In this document: positions 23,461-35,790 of the stretch, in pieces
Layout of the letters: each line of letters begins with the position of its first letter
How positions within the stretch are numbered: position 1 is the stretch's first letter
DNA from: Timema cristinae
Lineage: Eukaryota > Arthropoda > Insecta > Phasmatodea > Timematidae
DNA: 64,000 nucleotides
Direction of reading: 5' to 3'
NCBI GenBank assembly: GCA_039000515.1
Contig: JBCFYV010000012.1
Coordinates: 15,592,228 to 15,656,227 of the forward strand
The notes under the pieces: model-generated
Told to the model about the DNA's origin: nothing
Database searches by the model: none
The model's input: only the letters and a program-made list of their open reading frames with translations
Translations under genes and position numbers: made by a program

Positions 23461-24187
23461 AAATTTCATAAATGTTTATAAAATTCCATTCTAAGCTGAT
23501 AAATCAAGTTAATATCACAACATGCAATTAAATTATTACTCCAGATTTTTTTACATGAATAGTATGAGGTTTATCTTGATTGTTTACACTTTGTTGCAGA
23601 GTTTATGGTAGGGACAAAGTGAAGATCGTCAAGGAAAGAATGTAAGCTTTCGCCATGAACAAAATTACTTTACAGCTCAGAATGGCAACTATCAAACATA
23701 AATTACTATTTTATCTGTCAATTATATTTACTTGCGAAGCCTTGTAATAATTGTTGAAGCTGGATATTTTTCAAAGTAAATTTAAAGCAGATACTTTTTT
23801 TTTATCAATGTTACCAATTTTCATCTTCTATATTATTATATTATTCAAGCATTTCGTGACACTAGCACCAGCTTTTAGCTTCTCATAATTTAATTTTAAT
23901 TTTTATCAATAATTTTGAATATTTTTTTCTCGACTTTTCTACTCAATCCTCATTGTATGAATACAAATTATTTTGGCAGTCACACCTCTTTTCACTCTAT
24001 GTAGCTGATGGAGCAACACCTTACATTATATTTATATTATGGTAAATCATTAGCTTGGTAGATTAAATGTACTTTAGCTTAGAATAACAAATAAGAAAGA
24101 TTAAATAAAGAAAATATTTCAGTGAATGATTTATCATATCATTCTATAACATAAGTGCAATAAGTGCATAACATGACCAACAATCTC
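23461..24187. other. intron DNA, nothing recognised
   Basis: AT-rich, no motif, open frame or repeat recognised. Confidence 0.5.

Positions 24188-24240
<53 letters not shown>
24188..24240 (+). repeat. A/TA/CA compound microsatellite
   Basis: Poly-A, then about twelve TA units, then about six CA units. Confidence 0.95.
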
Positions 24241-24754
24241 TTCTTTAAGAATTAATTTTTCAACTCAACTACACATACTGTAGATTACTATAAAATTATT
24301 TAATATAATTTTTTATTGTACATGATCAAATTTATTGTTTTAATTTTATAAGTTTTATTGACTTTTATGTAGGAAAATTAGTATAACTAGTTTAATTGTT
24401 AATTCTTAGATATATATTAATAACTTACATACCTTACATTTTTCAATCTAATTGCACTTCCAAATTATTCACACTAATATTTTAATGTTATTAGTGTTAT
24501 TCAATTATAAAATCTCATTAATTTTCATCAGCCCATCTATATATATATTTATAAAACCGATTTTTTTTTTATTTGTTCTAGATCATTATAATTTTGTATT
24601 TAACTCTAAGCATACCTTTTGACAACTTGTTGTGGTAAGACATTGCAAAGCTACAAGTTGATTACCTTTATTTAACTTCAATCTTTTTTGACTTACAAAA
24701 TTAGTAGGATCATATTTGGTCAATGAGTCATTCATTCAAATAGGACTATACCTG

Positions 24755-24965
24755 CTTTGGTGGTCACGTGGTATAAAGATCGGAGTTCGATCCCGGATGG
24801 GTGCACCGGGGGTGGTTTTCCCCAAATGGTTTTTCACTTTCCTTCCAAGAAAGTATGGGTGCATTTTCTATAAGTTAAACCTTCCTAATCCCTAACCCAT
24901 TAGTGTAATTAGTACATTGGTGTAAAACCCAAACGGTTAGTAAGATGTGCTAAAATAAATTAACA
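24755..24965 (+). mobile_element. tRNA-derived SINE
   Basis: A box GGTGGTCACGTGGTATAAAG, B box GAGTTCGATCCCGG, body CCAAATGGTTTTTCACTTTC, and tail AACCCAAACGGTTAGTAAGA. It ends close to the left LTR of the gypsy-like element. Confidence 0.8.
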
Positions 24966-24980
24966 AGTCACACATTCTAG

Positions 24981-25160
24981 TGTAATGTTTGTTTAACACG
25001 TACAGTACCAGCCTAGTCGCCGCTCCAAGGCCAGAGCTCACACTACTCGGCTGCCGGGCTGTCACCAACCCTTCTAGGGGAGGGAGAATTGTCCCGTTAT
25101 AACTTTTAAGGGCAACGTTCCCACCTACCTGCTTGTCTGCACTCAGTGCTTGTCATTTCA
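24981..25160 (-). repeat. 3' LTR of the gypsy-like element
   Basis: Near-identical to 30348-30526, including AGTACCAGCCTAGTCGCCGC and TTCTAGGGGAGGGAGAATTG. Directly preceded on the minus strand by the polypurine tract. Confidence 0.93.
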
Positions 25161-25299
25161 CTATTCCCTCCCTTATTCAAAACTCACAGTTTAATATTAA
25201 AACACAATAGCCTATAGACACCAACATATATACCTATTTACAAAACAAAACTACCTTACAAATTATAAATATTTATTTAAACTTTTCTTCATTCAGCCA

Positions 25300-28200
25300 A
25301 AGCCGGCTTGAAATAGAATTGTCTGTGCTCTGTTCCGGGCTGGGTATCGACGTACTTCTTCATCTGTGTTGACGTCCACTGCATTATTGTGAAGAGCCTG
25401 TGGAATTTCCACCACCTGCCAGCGTTCACTCGTAGGATTGTTGTCAGTTGCTTGAGATCCCAAAGAAGTGTCATCTGTCACCAGCCTTGTACCTTGACGG
25501 ACCACCCTCTTCTCGTGGTGGATCTCGGGCTGAGTACGGTTTTAGTCTATTGAAGTGAACCACAGGACGTTTTCTTGGGTTTAGTGTGTATTGAATACGG
25601 TTTGTCACATCTGACAATCTTTTCCTGACGACGTAGGGACCCTGCCATGGTTTGTACAACTTAGGAGTCAAGCCTTCCCTTATTGCTGGTGTTTATAACC
25701 ACACTTTGTCACCTACTTCATATGCATTCCCAGAGCAGCGGCGGTCATATAGGTCTTTTTGTCTTTCCTGTCCCACTTTAAGATTTTTTCGTACTTGTTC
25801 ATATGCAGATTCTAAGCGATTACGAAGATCCATTGTATACGACGTGGGTGTAGCTTCTTCCTCCCCTTGCTCCGTTGGTCTCCCGTACACTATATGATTG
25901 GTAAACGAGCTTGTCTTCCAAACATAACCTCAAAAGGGGTGTGTTTGGTGGTTTCGTGTCACTCATACGGTATGCCATCATTAGCTGAGGCAACTTTACG
26001 TCCCAGTCATTTTGGTTTTCATTTGCCCATTGAGACATCATGTCCAGTAACATACGATTAAATCGTTCCACTAAACCATCTGACATAGGATGGTAAGCTG
26101 TTGTTCGCGTCTTCGCAATCTGTAATAAATCACACAAGTGTCTGATTAGTGTCCCGTCGAAATTTCTGCCTTGGCCTCGGTGTGAAGTTCAATAGGGACG
26201 CCAAACCTGCTGATGAATTCGTCCACCAGAACTCGTGCAACTGTGACTGCCCTCTGGTTTGGCAGAGCGTACGCTTCCACCCAATGAGTAAAGTAATCTG
26301 ATACAACCATAATTACTTTATTTCCCCGCTTAGTTCTTGGAAAGGGGCCTAATATATCAATAGCAACCTGTTGTAGTGGTTCACCGACCCTAAACTTCTG
26401 TAGTGGTGCCTTAGCTATTATTTTAGTTTTCCTAGCCGCACAATCAGGACATTGCTGGACCCACGCTGTGGTGTCTCGACGGAGATCCGGCCAATAGAAC
26501 CGTGAGCGGACCTTTTCGACTGTCTTGTGAATACCTAAGTGAACGCCAGTGGGTGTGTCGTGAAGACTTTGTAGGATTTCTGTTCTAAGCACTCGTGGGA
26601 CCACCAGCTGAAGTCTATGGTTATTTCCAATTTCTTCAAAACGTCGATACAGAACACCTTGCTTAAGTTCTAGTTGGTCCCACTGGGCCCACAAACTCGT
26701 GGTGGTTCTTCCAAGTGCCACGGCATCCTCATGGGGTGGTCGATTGTTGGCCTCTTTCCACTTTATAACAGGACAGATCGTTATATCATCTAACTGTAAC
26801 TGACGTAACTCATCAGGTGACACAGCAGGCTTCCACACAGGTGCGGCTAAAATTATGGGTGTGACTATTGCGTCTTGGAAAGAAATGGGGGTTGTGATTT
26901 TCTTAGAACCCCCATTCTGTAGTTGACTGCAGGATTTCCACGACTGTGCTTCTGGTTTGAAGGAGCTTGAACTTGGCATCACATCAGAATGTTCATCCAC
27001 ACGTTGGCACTGGCGACAAGGCATTTTTGAAAGTCCGTCAGCGTTACCGTGTTTCACACCTGGGCGATGTTCTACCGTATAGTTAAATCGCGATAGATGT
27101 TCTAGCCACGAGCTACTTGCCCTTCAGGCTCTTTGAAATTGTGGAGCAGACTAGTGCTCTATGGTCTGTGCGCACACGCACTCCCTCACTTCCTTCAAGA
27201 TAGCAACGAAAGAAGTGGAGACATTCAACCAGGGCTAATAGTTCTCTACGTGTCGCACAATACTGCCTCTCTGTCTTAGTGAGAGGGCGGCTCCAATAAG
27301 AAATTACTTTTTCTTCGCCACTTGAATCTGGCTAAGCACTGCCCCGATTCCAACTGCGCTTGCATCACAATCCACCAGCCATTCACAGATCCGGAGGGGA
27401 AACCCTAAAATGGGGGCGGTCACTAATCTTCTTTTTAGCTCTTCAAAGGCTCTTTCGCAAGTTGTGTCGAACAGAAATGGTACTCCTTTGTGGGTAAGTC
27501 ACTGTAGAGGTGCAGCAATCATAGCAAAGTTGGGGATGTAGCGGCGATAGTACCCGCTGTCTGCATAAAAGAGTTCACTTCTTCCGCAGTTATGGGGATG
27601 GGCCAAGATTGAACCTTATTTACTTTATCTTCTGAAGTAGCAATCCCTTGCGCTGATATTCTGTGCCCGAGGAAAGTAATCTGGTCCCACATAATTTGAC
27701 ATTTCCGAGGCTTGATTTTGAGGCCAGAATCGCGTATTCGTGTAAAAACTTGACGCAAACGTTCCACGTGTTGTTTTTCATCCCGACTCCATATTACCAC
27801 ATCATCTAGGTACGCCATGCAGGTTTTCCACTTTATACCTGTTAACACCAAATCCATGAGGCATTGGAAGGTAGCCGGTGCATTACAGAGGCCATAGCTC
27901 ATTACGTTAAATTCATAGAGGCCATCTGCTTAACAAATGCTGTTTTGGGATGATCTGGTGCTATCTCGACTTGATGATAGGCGGCTGCCATGTCAAGAGA
28001 TGAGAACAATGTTGCTCCTGACAAACCCTCGAGTATGTCATCCATACGTGGCAATGGATAGGCATCTTTGACAGTCAGTTCGTTAAGTTTTCGGTAGTCA
28101 CAACAGAAACGAACGCCACCATCTTTCTTTGCTGTAAGTATATAGGTGATGCCCATGGTGAGGTAGATGGACTCACCTTCCCTTGTTTCTCCATGTCACT

Positions 28201-28881
28201 GATGTCCTTAGAATGTATTCCCGGTATTTATACGCAACGCGTCGCGGGTGTTGCTTTACTGGTCTAGCCTCACCCGTTTCAATTCGATGATATGTTAGGT
28301 TTGTACGACCACACTCGGAATCATCTTGTGCCACAATATCCTCAAACTAATAATAGTGCTATTGTTTCCACACGTGTAACCTCAGAACACTTAGCTTGGG
28401 TAAGGTCGAACAATACAGCTCCTTGACGATATTTGGTTTGTGAGGTTAGAGAGAAGCACACAGGAGAAGATTTTTCTTCTTCAGGTAGGGGGCGGAAGTG
28501 GCTCATTGATGTCCCCTTATACAACACAATAGGGTCTGGTGATGTATTTAGAAGTCGGAAAGGTACCCTATTCTTGCGAGCTGTGACCAAAATACAAGCA
28601 GAGAGAATGCCGTATTTTGCTGCTACTTGCAGGTTGGGCTCCAAGCAACCTTCCAACTCTTCAAATTCTGATGCCACTATTCCAACATGTGGTAAAAACG
28701 GTTCACTCCTGGCAGGCACGGTGACAGTTTCCGCAAGATTGACATGTGACTCGTGTGTTTGAAATAGGGATTTCTTGGAGTTTGTATACTTAACATAATG
28801 ACATGGAACTTTAACTCCACCAATATTGAGGACATCCTGAGAAGTAATTATATCACACTTATGTGCCAATATGAATGACAA
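25300..28881 (-). pseudogene. gypsy-like pol: RT, RNase H, integrase, broken
   Basis: Successive minus-strand pieces at 28881-28342, 28156-27902, 27902-27519, 27057-26146, 26137-25820, 25890-25693 and 25671-25471. RT motifs are CDYRKLNELTVKDAYPLPRM, SSLDMAAAYHQ and YLDDVV. RNase H (about 27500-27060) survives only as fragments. Integrase has its HHCC finger (GVHLGIHKT, then CPDCAARK), the first catalytic Asp in VAIDILGPF, and a Glu in GLVERFNRM. A frameshift falls at the second Asp region (about 26172-26180). GPYVVRKRLSD near 25640 is the GPY/F module typical of gypsy integrases. Too many breaks for autonomous movement. Confidence 0.9.
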
Positions 28882-28883
28882 AC

Positions 28884-30101
28884 CTAACAGAGCAGACTGG
28901 AAATATCTTTGATTACAAAAAATGTTTGTGTGTACGTAGTATTACCGAGTATGACGGGTAGGGCTACCTGGCCTAAAACTGATAACTGACGCCCACTTAC
29001 ATCATGTATTGAGATCGTTGATGAGACAAGTTGATCCTCTGGCCTCTTGATGAGTTCCCACACGTCTTCTCGTATTATGCACTCTGTAGCTGCAGAATCA
29101 ATTAGGAACTCCAGTTTAATGGAGCAAATAGATCCAGACGCGTAGATCGCAAATGGATTATTTATCGCAGAGATTTTGAGCGCATGATGGAAGGCCGGTG
29201 TAGGTAGGCGAAAACAATCTACATCGGCGATCCAAGTTTCCCGAAAATGTTGCCACACATTCCCGCCATACATATCCTCTTTCTCCACATCGAAGCAACG
29301 TTGTCCCGACTGATCCTGTGTAACTCTATCCCGAGAGTCACGTTTCTTTACTCGGCACTCGTCCTCTCGATGGCCACGGTATTTACAGTAACTGCACTTT
29401 AATACTTGACGCGCAGGATCAATCTGTTCTTGGTGACTCACCCGGACGTAGCATGAGGTCTCTTCTCTTCTAACACCAACCGAAGTGCTCCCACCACTGC
29501 CTCTTGAATAGACTGCTGCAATAAAACAGGTGTTATGTTTGTCTCTGCTACAGGAGTAGTGGCGGCAACTACACGTTAACCGGCACCGCACGCTCAATTT
29601 CTGACACTGCCTCCATCATTTCCCCGCGACTTACAAGATCTATAACAGTTTTGGCGGGATCCCGGTGAAATGCTACGCGAATGTCACTGTCTTCTATACA
29701 CTGAATAAGCCGGTCACGGACCAGTTCATCCCGAGATTCTTGATTAAACTGCGGATACGCTTCCAGTGCTAAGCGCTGCAGGTCAATTGCGAGTGTTGTT
29801 AAACGCTCGTTTGTCTTGCAGTAATGTGAAACAAACGCCGCTTTCTTTAAATTGACAATAATGGTTTTTTGAAAACAATCTTCAACTCGGAACACACTTT
29901 ATCAAAATCTGTTCTGTCTTTATCTGTGAGAGAAGGTAGACGCTTTGCGCTGACCCAGTAAGGGATATTCCCAAAAACAAAGGACGATTCCTCCTTCCAC
30001 CCATTAGCTGCGGCCAAGAGCTCGAAAGTAAAGAGCCATTCTTCAAACGACTCATCCGTGTCTCCACTAAATTTGGACGGAAATGAAGCTGAACCAGCCA
30101 T
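28884..30101 (-). pseudogene. gypsy-like gag with zinc knuckle, into protease
   Basis: The gag start is the ATG at 30101 (MAGSASFPSKFSGDTDESFE), followed by a capsid-like stretch in two further frames (29895-29569). A CCHC knuckle CSYCKYRGHREDEC lies near 29400-29350. The protease active-site-like segment LEFLIDSAATECIIRE lies near 29115-29065, with DSA in place of the usual DTG/DSG. At least two frameshifts separate the parts (around 29870 and 29580). In the element it would supply the particle protein and the processing enzyme. Confidence 0.85.
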
Positions 30102-30347
30102 AGCGCTAAATAATAAATACCATCACAATTATATATAATAGTGAAGAGTACCGTTCAGTCGCACTAGCTATCACACACACAAAATACAGAGAACATAATA
30201 ATAGTAAAAATATGTAATGGTTTTGGAAGCACATCCACTACTAAACACTCAAATTAATAACAGTACTAGATTACAAGTTAATAATAAACTATCGTTCTAA
30301 GCGTATCCCTTTTATACGAAACTATTACACACACCGCATGCCACCAG

Positions 30348-30526
30348 TGTAATGTTTGTTTAACACATACAGTACCAGCCTAGTCGCCGCTCCAAGGCTA
30401 GAGCTCCACACTACTCGGCTGCGGGCTGTCACCAACCCTTCTAGGGGAGGGAGAATTGTCCCGTTATAACTTTTAAGGGCAACGTTCCCCCTACCTGCTT
30501 GTTTGCACTCAGTGCTTGTCACTACA
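30348..30526 (-). repeat. 5' LTR of the gypsy-like element
   Basis: Pairs with 24981-25160. The minus-strand sequence just inside it starts CTGGTGGCATGCGG, a candidate primer-binding site that I cannot match to a particular tRNA. Confidence 0.93.
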
Positions 30527-30530
30527 CTAG

Positions 30531-31339
30531 TATAATTCATTCATGACCTAAGTTTACTTGGATGACAGTTCAAAAAGTTACTGAAAATAGTCCCAAATAT
30601 ATCCCTACGCCAAAAGCTGACATCTCTAGCTTTGGATCACTGTAGTGAAAACAGATGGTAATATATTAATGTGATAGCCATTTCACAGTAGTTTTGGCCA
30701 ATATTATTTATTTATTTATTTAAAGTCGGACACAAAGTTTATTTATCTTTTTATTCCACTTAAAAAAAATATTATTCACAGCATTTCACAAAAGGTCTAA
30801 CAAAAATAGCTTCAAAATGGCGACTGACGAATTTAGACAATGTGGTTGAACATGACGGAAACAAGTTTTTTTACAATGATGCAACCACGCAGTTGATAAA
30901 AATATTTTATTCAGTTATTTCGAAATATGATAAATTAATTATAAAATAATTTATTATATTAAAAAAATTAACAAATACTTTCTCTTTTCCAAGTAATTAC
31001 GATGCCTGTATTAAAAGGTATTGATGTATGCACTATATTACACATAGTCAATAATGTTCCAAAATGAAGATAAGTACTTTCAATTATGTTTAAAATATTG
31101 TTTTGAGTTGGATTAAAGGAAATGATTAAAATTATGAAATAATATGAGAAAACTTAAGTTTACATAATTTTACATGTAAAGTATAACAGGTAATGAAAAA
31201 ACTTAACATTTATAACAAGACAGTGATCTTTTACAAGTGTTGGATAACCAAAACCTAAACATGATTTTTGAACTGTCATCCAGGTAAAAACCTATTGTGA
31301 ACAAACTCTAGGACTATAGTTTGTCAACAATTCTAAGAG
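30531..31339. other. intron DNA, nothing recognised
   Basis: AT-rich haspin intron between the gypsy-like element and the minisatellite. No motif seen. Confidence 0.5.
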
Positions 31340-32030
31340 TCTGGTAGAACTATATTTGATCAACAAGTCACACATTCTAGTAGGGCTATATTCGGTCAAC
31401 AAGTCACGCAGTCATAAGGACTATATTTGTTCAACAAGTCACACAGTCGTAAGGATTATATTTGTTCAACAAGTCACTCAGTTGTAAGGATTATATTTGT
31501 TCTACAAGTAACTCAGTTGTAAGGATTATATTTGTTCAACAAGTCATGCAGTTGTAAGGATTATATTTGTTCAACAAGTCATGCAGTTGTAAGGATTATA
31601 TTTGTTCTACAAGTAACTCAGTTTCAAGGATTTTATTTGCTCAACAAGTAACTCAGTTTCAAGGATTTTATTTGCTCAACAAGTCACTCAGTTGTAAGGA
31701 TTATATTTGTTCAACAAGTCATGCAGTTGTAAGGATTATATTTGTTCAACAAGTCATGCAGTTGTAAGGATTATATTTGTTCTACAAGTAACTCAGTTGT
31801 AAGATTATATTGTTCTACAAGTAACTCAGTTTTCAAGGATTTTATTTGCTCAACAAGTACTCAGTTTCAAGGATTTTATGCTCAACAAGTAACTCAGTTT
31901 CAAGGATTTATTTGCTCAACAAGTAACTCAGTTTCAAGGATTTTATTTGCTCAACAAGTCACTCAGTTGTAAGGATTATATTTGTTCTACAAGTCATGCA
32001 GTTGTAAGGATTATATTTGTTCAACACGTT
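31340..32030 (+). repeat. 35-bp minisatellite, about 20 units
   Basis: Unit close to AAGGATTATATTTGTTCAAC followed by AAGTCATGCAGTTGT, with recurrent variants TTCTACAAGTAACTCAG and TTTATTTGCTCAACAAG. Variants alternate in blocks, pointing to higher-order duplication. Isolated relatives of the unit occur at about 24960, 35010-35070 and 48710, so the array grew from a dispersed or once longer repeat. Open frames across it are artefacts. Confidence 0.95.
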
Positions 32031-32389
32031 TCACAGTTGATCATCAGCTAATTATGGCAAAATTGTTAAAGATGATCAGAATTTTTAACTGTATAGGCTA
32101 GAATTCAAGTAGGGGTAACTCATTAGTTGTAAGTGGTCCTTTGTACTGACTTGGAAGTATTGCCTTGCCAGGCAGAAAGGAGAAGAGGGGAAGTAGGGGC
32201 TGTTTACTGGTCATGTTTGAAAGAACAATCACTGGTGACTAATACTTGATGGTTTGCAAGTAAAAGAGAGTGAGCAAGAGATACTACTAAAGGGTGAATT
32301 TCAAGGTCAAAACTTTGTAAGCAACAAACTAGAGCTATAGAAAGTGTGAAGGAATTAGAGGGTAAATTTAAGAAGCAGTAAAAAAAAAA

Positions 32390-32540
32390 AAATTAAGCAT
32401 TGGTTCATGACTACTGGACTGCTCAGATAATTCTTCACCTTTATTACTTATTATTTTTTTTTTTAATATATCATATATATTAAAATAATATAATATAAAT
32501 TATATAATATAAATTATAATAAAAAAAATTTATATATCAA
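32390..32540. repeat. AT-only low-complexity tract
   Basis: Almost pure A/T, with TATAATATAAATTATA-like steps, capable of cruciform extrusion. Confidence 0.8.
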
Positions 32541-32752
32541 CTAATTACATATTTTTAGGGGCCTGCAATCTTGGGTTTTTTCATTAGAGTCAAGTATTTC
32601 TGAAAGCTTCTTAGTTTGAGTATATCAATAATTTTAAAATGTTAAAGTATATTAAAACACACGTTCTTAAAATATGAATGACATTCATTTTTATAAAGAG
32701 TAAAATACTTCTGGAAAAAAAAGTTAAAAATGGAAATATCAATTTTTAAATG

Positions 32753-32878
32753 ATAGAATATTAGGAAAATGGTAGAGCACAAATAAAAGTAAAAACACTA
32801 ACAGATATTGATGTGTGTGTAAATATGTGTTAGTGTTTTTACTTTTATTTGTGCTCTACCATTTTCCTAATATTCTAT
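32753..32878. repeat. perfect 51-bp inverted repeat with 24-bp loop
   Basis: Left arm 32753-32803 starts ATAGAATATTAGGAAAATGG; the right arm 32828-32878 is its exact reverse complement. A perfect arm of this length suggests recent origin or gene conversion between the arms. Confidence 0.95.
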
Positions 32879-33119
32879 AATTTTATTATTACCAATTGTT
32901 TTTGCTCAATGCACTTTATTTCATACATATCGATCTCTAAATTAGAAATAACACTTATAAAACACAATTCAAAAATAAAAACAACACTCAAATAAAAATC
33001 TAATAAAAAAATAATTAAAATGGTTTCACACTCATGTCTTTAAGGACATTAAAATTACACCAACAATAATTATAAAAAAATAGAATTTATAATTGCATGA
33101 TGGCTTGTAAATATATAAC

Positions 33120-33525
33120 AATACTGAAAAAACACTGTACAATGATGTAAAGTAATTGATAGTGAAGGAAGTCAACCTGAAAGGTGAGTTAGGTGAGGCC
33201 TAGATAAGAACAAACACATTTCTCTCTTCATGTCTTGTTAAACGTTTACACTTCCCACTTCTTCAAACTTCCACAGCTGCACATTCATTTGAATTTTCAG
33301 GAATATTACTTTTTCATTAATGTCTCTTTATATGAAAAATAAATATTTCCGAAAATTCAAAACAATGTGCAACTGTGGAAATTTGAAGAAATGAGAAGTG
33401 TAAAAGTGTAGAAAGAAAATAGAGAAGTTGTTTGTTTATATCTATGCCTAACCTAACTATCCTTTCAGGTTGGCTTCCTTTATTATCACTTTACATTATT
33501 GTAGTGTCTCTACACTGTCTTGATA
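33120..33525. repeat. long imperfect hairpin
   Basis: Left arm blocks AATGATGTAAAGTAATTGAT, CAACCTGAAAGG and CTTCTTCAAACTTCCAC are mirrored on the right by GTGGAAATTTGAAGAA, CCTTTCAGGTTGGC and TATCACTTTACATTATT. The same hairpin occurs in copy 2 at 55205-55580. Confidence 0.85.
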
Positions 33526-34719
33526 AAAAGTTTAACAGTATTGATGTTTTAATGAGCTGATATTTCCCCAAAATATGCTTCAGTAACTTAATTTATCCTA
33601 TAAGAAAACTAAGAATCATAAACAAAAAAATTTGAAATGTTTCGTATTTCATTTGTTATTCCTTAGTGTAATCATACATTATCCTGTCTTCTGTTCCATT
33701 TCTATTCCTTTATGCGCGTTGCACATGCGAGTTGTATGTGCTCTCATTATACATTATTTTATTGAGAAATTTACTTCAATTCAACTTTTAATGCTTATAA
33801 AATAATATAATAAATAATATTACTAACATAATATTTCTAACAAACCATATGAAATAGTAATGTTTTTTTAATATAAATAGGTTTGGTAAAATATTTATGC
33901 AAAAAATAAGATCAACATTGATTTTAAACAGGTTAACCAACATAATTCTATAACTAAATACTTACTAAACTAGAGCTAGTTTTGTAGTTAAACGTATTAA
34001 TTAATAAGAGTTTTAAATATCTTAAGTTTAAAAACATTTAGTATTATAATATAATCTTTATATTTAATTTAACATAAATTATTATTTTAGAAAGGGGCCA
34101 GGTAAAAATAGTAAAAAGAATCATTTGATTATTTAGTAATCTTCTTAGCCATTTTTATTTTCTTTGTTTTGTCATGGCAACACAAGTAAACAACTTCAAT
34201 CAAGTATAATTTTAAAAAAAAGACGACAATATAGTGGTTTTAAAGCTCTATTATGCTATTAATGTGAAAATCTGAAATTGATTTTTAACAATTTGTTAAG
34301 CAACCGAATGATTTATAGGTGGGAATGCCAATATTATCTCAACTAAATAGACTATGCTTAGTATTGCGTTGCGTTTTAAAAATTGATTATTAAGTACATC
34401 AAGTGGAAGCTCGAAAATAACAAGCTTACAAAACTTTTGAGCTTGATACCGAGCTTAAGCGACGAGCTAGGAATATGAGTACTTGCAGAGCCATACTATA
34501 TTTAATTACTTAAAAATATTCACTTTGTAACCATTACAAATTTTGGTTAGAGTATATTATTTAAAATATAAATAATAATAATTGTTAGCTACTCGGCAAG
34601 AAAAATATGAATACAAATAAACAGAATCTTCACTGTTGAATGAATGTGTGCTAGTTTTGAAACAATTACTATAAATTATTAATAATTTATGCTCACAGTT
34701 GAGTATTTTCAGATTTATA

Positions 34720-35003
34720 CCAAAGTGGTCTAATACTTACCTACCTTGTATTTATCCTCCCCACTTTTTCAAATAGTTACTAAAGCATATTTAAGTTTTT
34801 TATTATGTTTATTATTATTTTGCTAATAATTTAATGAATAAAAACTGTGTATATTCAAAAATATAGGTTTGTTGTTTTTTATGCTAGCTTTTTATTACTG
34901 TAAGGAAAATAAACCAAGTGATCTGCATCGGTGAATGGCAAGATAAGCAATAAATGATCGGCAACGGCCTGGTCGGCAAAAGGGTTGATCGGCCCAGCCT
35001 TAG
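34720..35003 (+). repeat. interspersed repeat family D, copy 2
   Basis: Matches 4500-4797 in block order and ends GATCGGCCCAGCCTTAG. It is followed at once by one unit of the 35-bp minisatellite. Confidence 0.5.
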
Positions 35004-35103
35004 TTATAAGGACTATATTTGGTCAACAAGTTACACATTCTTGTCGGACAAATTGAGTCAACAAATCACACATCATCTTAGTTCTTAAGTAACGTAAACC
35101 AAC

Positions 35104-35237
35104 CTTTCTTTTCCGCATAGATATTCCAAAGCTCAATCAAACTATGAGGGTAACGGCCCTGCACACACAAACATCGCAAAACTTCTGTGAATGCACTAGT
35201 TGTATTGTATTGGTTGCACCTCAGATTGCTCAGTTCT
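35104..35237 (-). CDS. haspin: haspin kinase exon: haspin-specific insertion between αC and hinge
   Basis: A 134-nt exon with acceptor TTATAG and donor GTTGGT, a weaker donor. It encodes 44 whole codons reading ELSNLRCNQYNTTSAFTEVL, then RCLCVQGRYPHSLIELWNIY and AEKK. This matches the haspin segment after αC in which the human protein has SVHCVQGSYPPLLLKAWD. It enters with one base completing Ile and leaves with one base completing Gly, both in agreement with neighbouring exons. Confidence 0.93.
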
Positions 35238-35399
35238 CTATAACAAGCAAAAACATAATCAACTGTTGTCAACCATTATTTTCGAATGCTAAAATGGCTA
35301 AACTTCTTTGTTAGTTTAATTTTAGTAGATGGTAATAAGTCTTTGGAAATTACTAAGTAATTTTGGGGTTCTTTTGAGACAAGTTGAGCTAATAATTAA

Positions 35400-35790
35400 G
35401 GATGTGACCTCGAATTTTCAAATCCTAAGCACATCAAATCCTTAAGGTTATTTGAAAGCTTATTATTCGAGCTAATATTGGATTTGACACTAAAATCCTT
35501 AAAAAAAAAAAAAAAGTTTTTCAACTATTCAATTGAAATTGCTTTTTAAAGCTATAATATTACTGCCTATAGCGGTTAAGAACCAACATAAAACTCAACA
35601 ACAAGGCCCAATACTAGTAATTTAACTGAATGTATGAGTATTATAAAAAATGGATTATAAGAAAGAATGTTAAAATTTAGTTACTATCTCTATTTGATAA
35701 TGTTCTATAACATTTCTGTTACCTCTGAAGTTTATAATTTTTTTCAAGATCAGGATTTGAATTCTAGATTTGGGATTTAGAAGTAAAATT
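35400..35790 (+). repeat. interspersed repeat family B, copy 3
   Basis: Contains AAAGCTATAATATTACTGC, CAACAACAAGGCCCAATAC and AATGGATTATAAGAAAG in the order seen at 6906-7250. Confidence 0.55.

Larger units (their letters stand above)
24981..30526 (-). mobile_element. Ty3/gypsy-like LTR retrotransposon, complete but degenerate
   Basis: Two LTRs of about 180 bp (24981-25160 and 30348-30526) begin TGTAATG on the plus strand and end in CA, flanked by CTAG on both sides (24977-24980 and 30527-30530). On the coding minus strand a purine tract AAGGGAGGGAATAG precedes the 3' LTR. Gene order is gag, protease, RT, RNase H, integrase, with many frame breaks. The LTRs differ at roughly a dozen positions, so the insertion is not very young. 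It lies in haspin intron DNA, in the same orientation as haspin. Confidence 0.93.
32557..34492 (-). mobile_element. 2-kb hAT-like non-autonomous element, copy 1
   Basis: The reverse complement aligns over almost its whole length with 53596-55975. Ends are AGGGGCCTGCAATCTTGGG on the left and GTACTTGCAGAGCC on the right, like the common hAT terminus CAGGGGTCTGCAAAC. It contains a 51-bp perfect palindrome (32753-32878) and a 400-bp hairpin (33120-33525). No transposase. The 8-bp target duplication is not clear. Confidence 0.75.

Noticed and set aside
31340..32030. CRISPR-like regular repeats
   Set aside because: Units are contiguous with no unique spacers, the repeat is not palindromic in the CRISPR manner, and the DNA is from an animal with introns.
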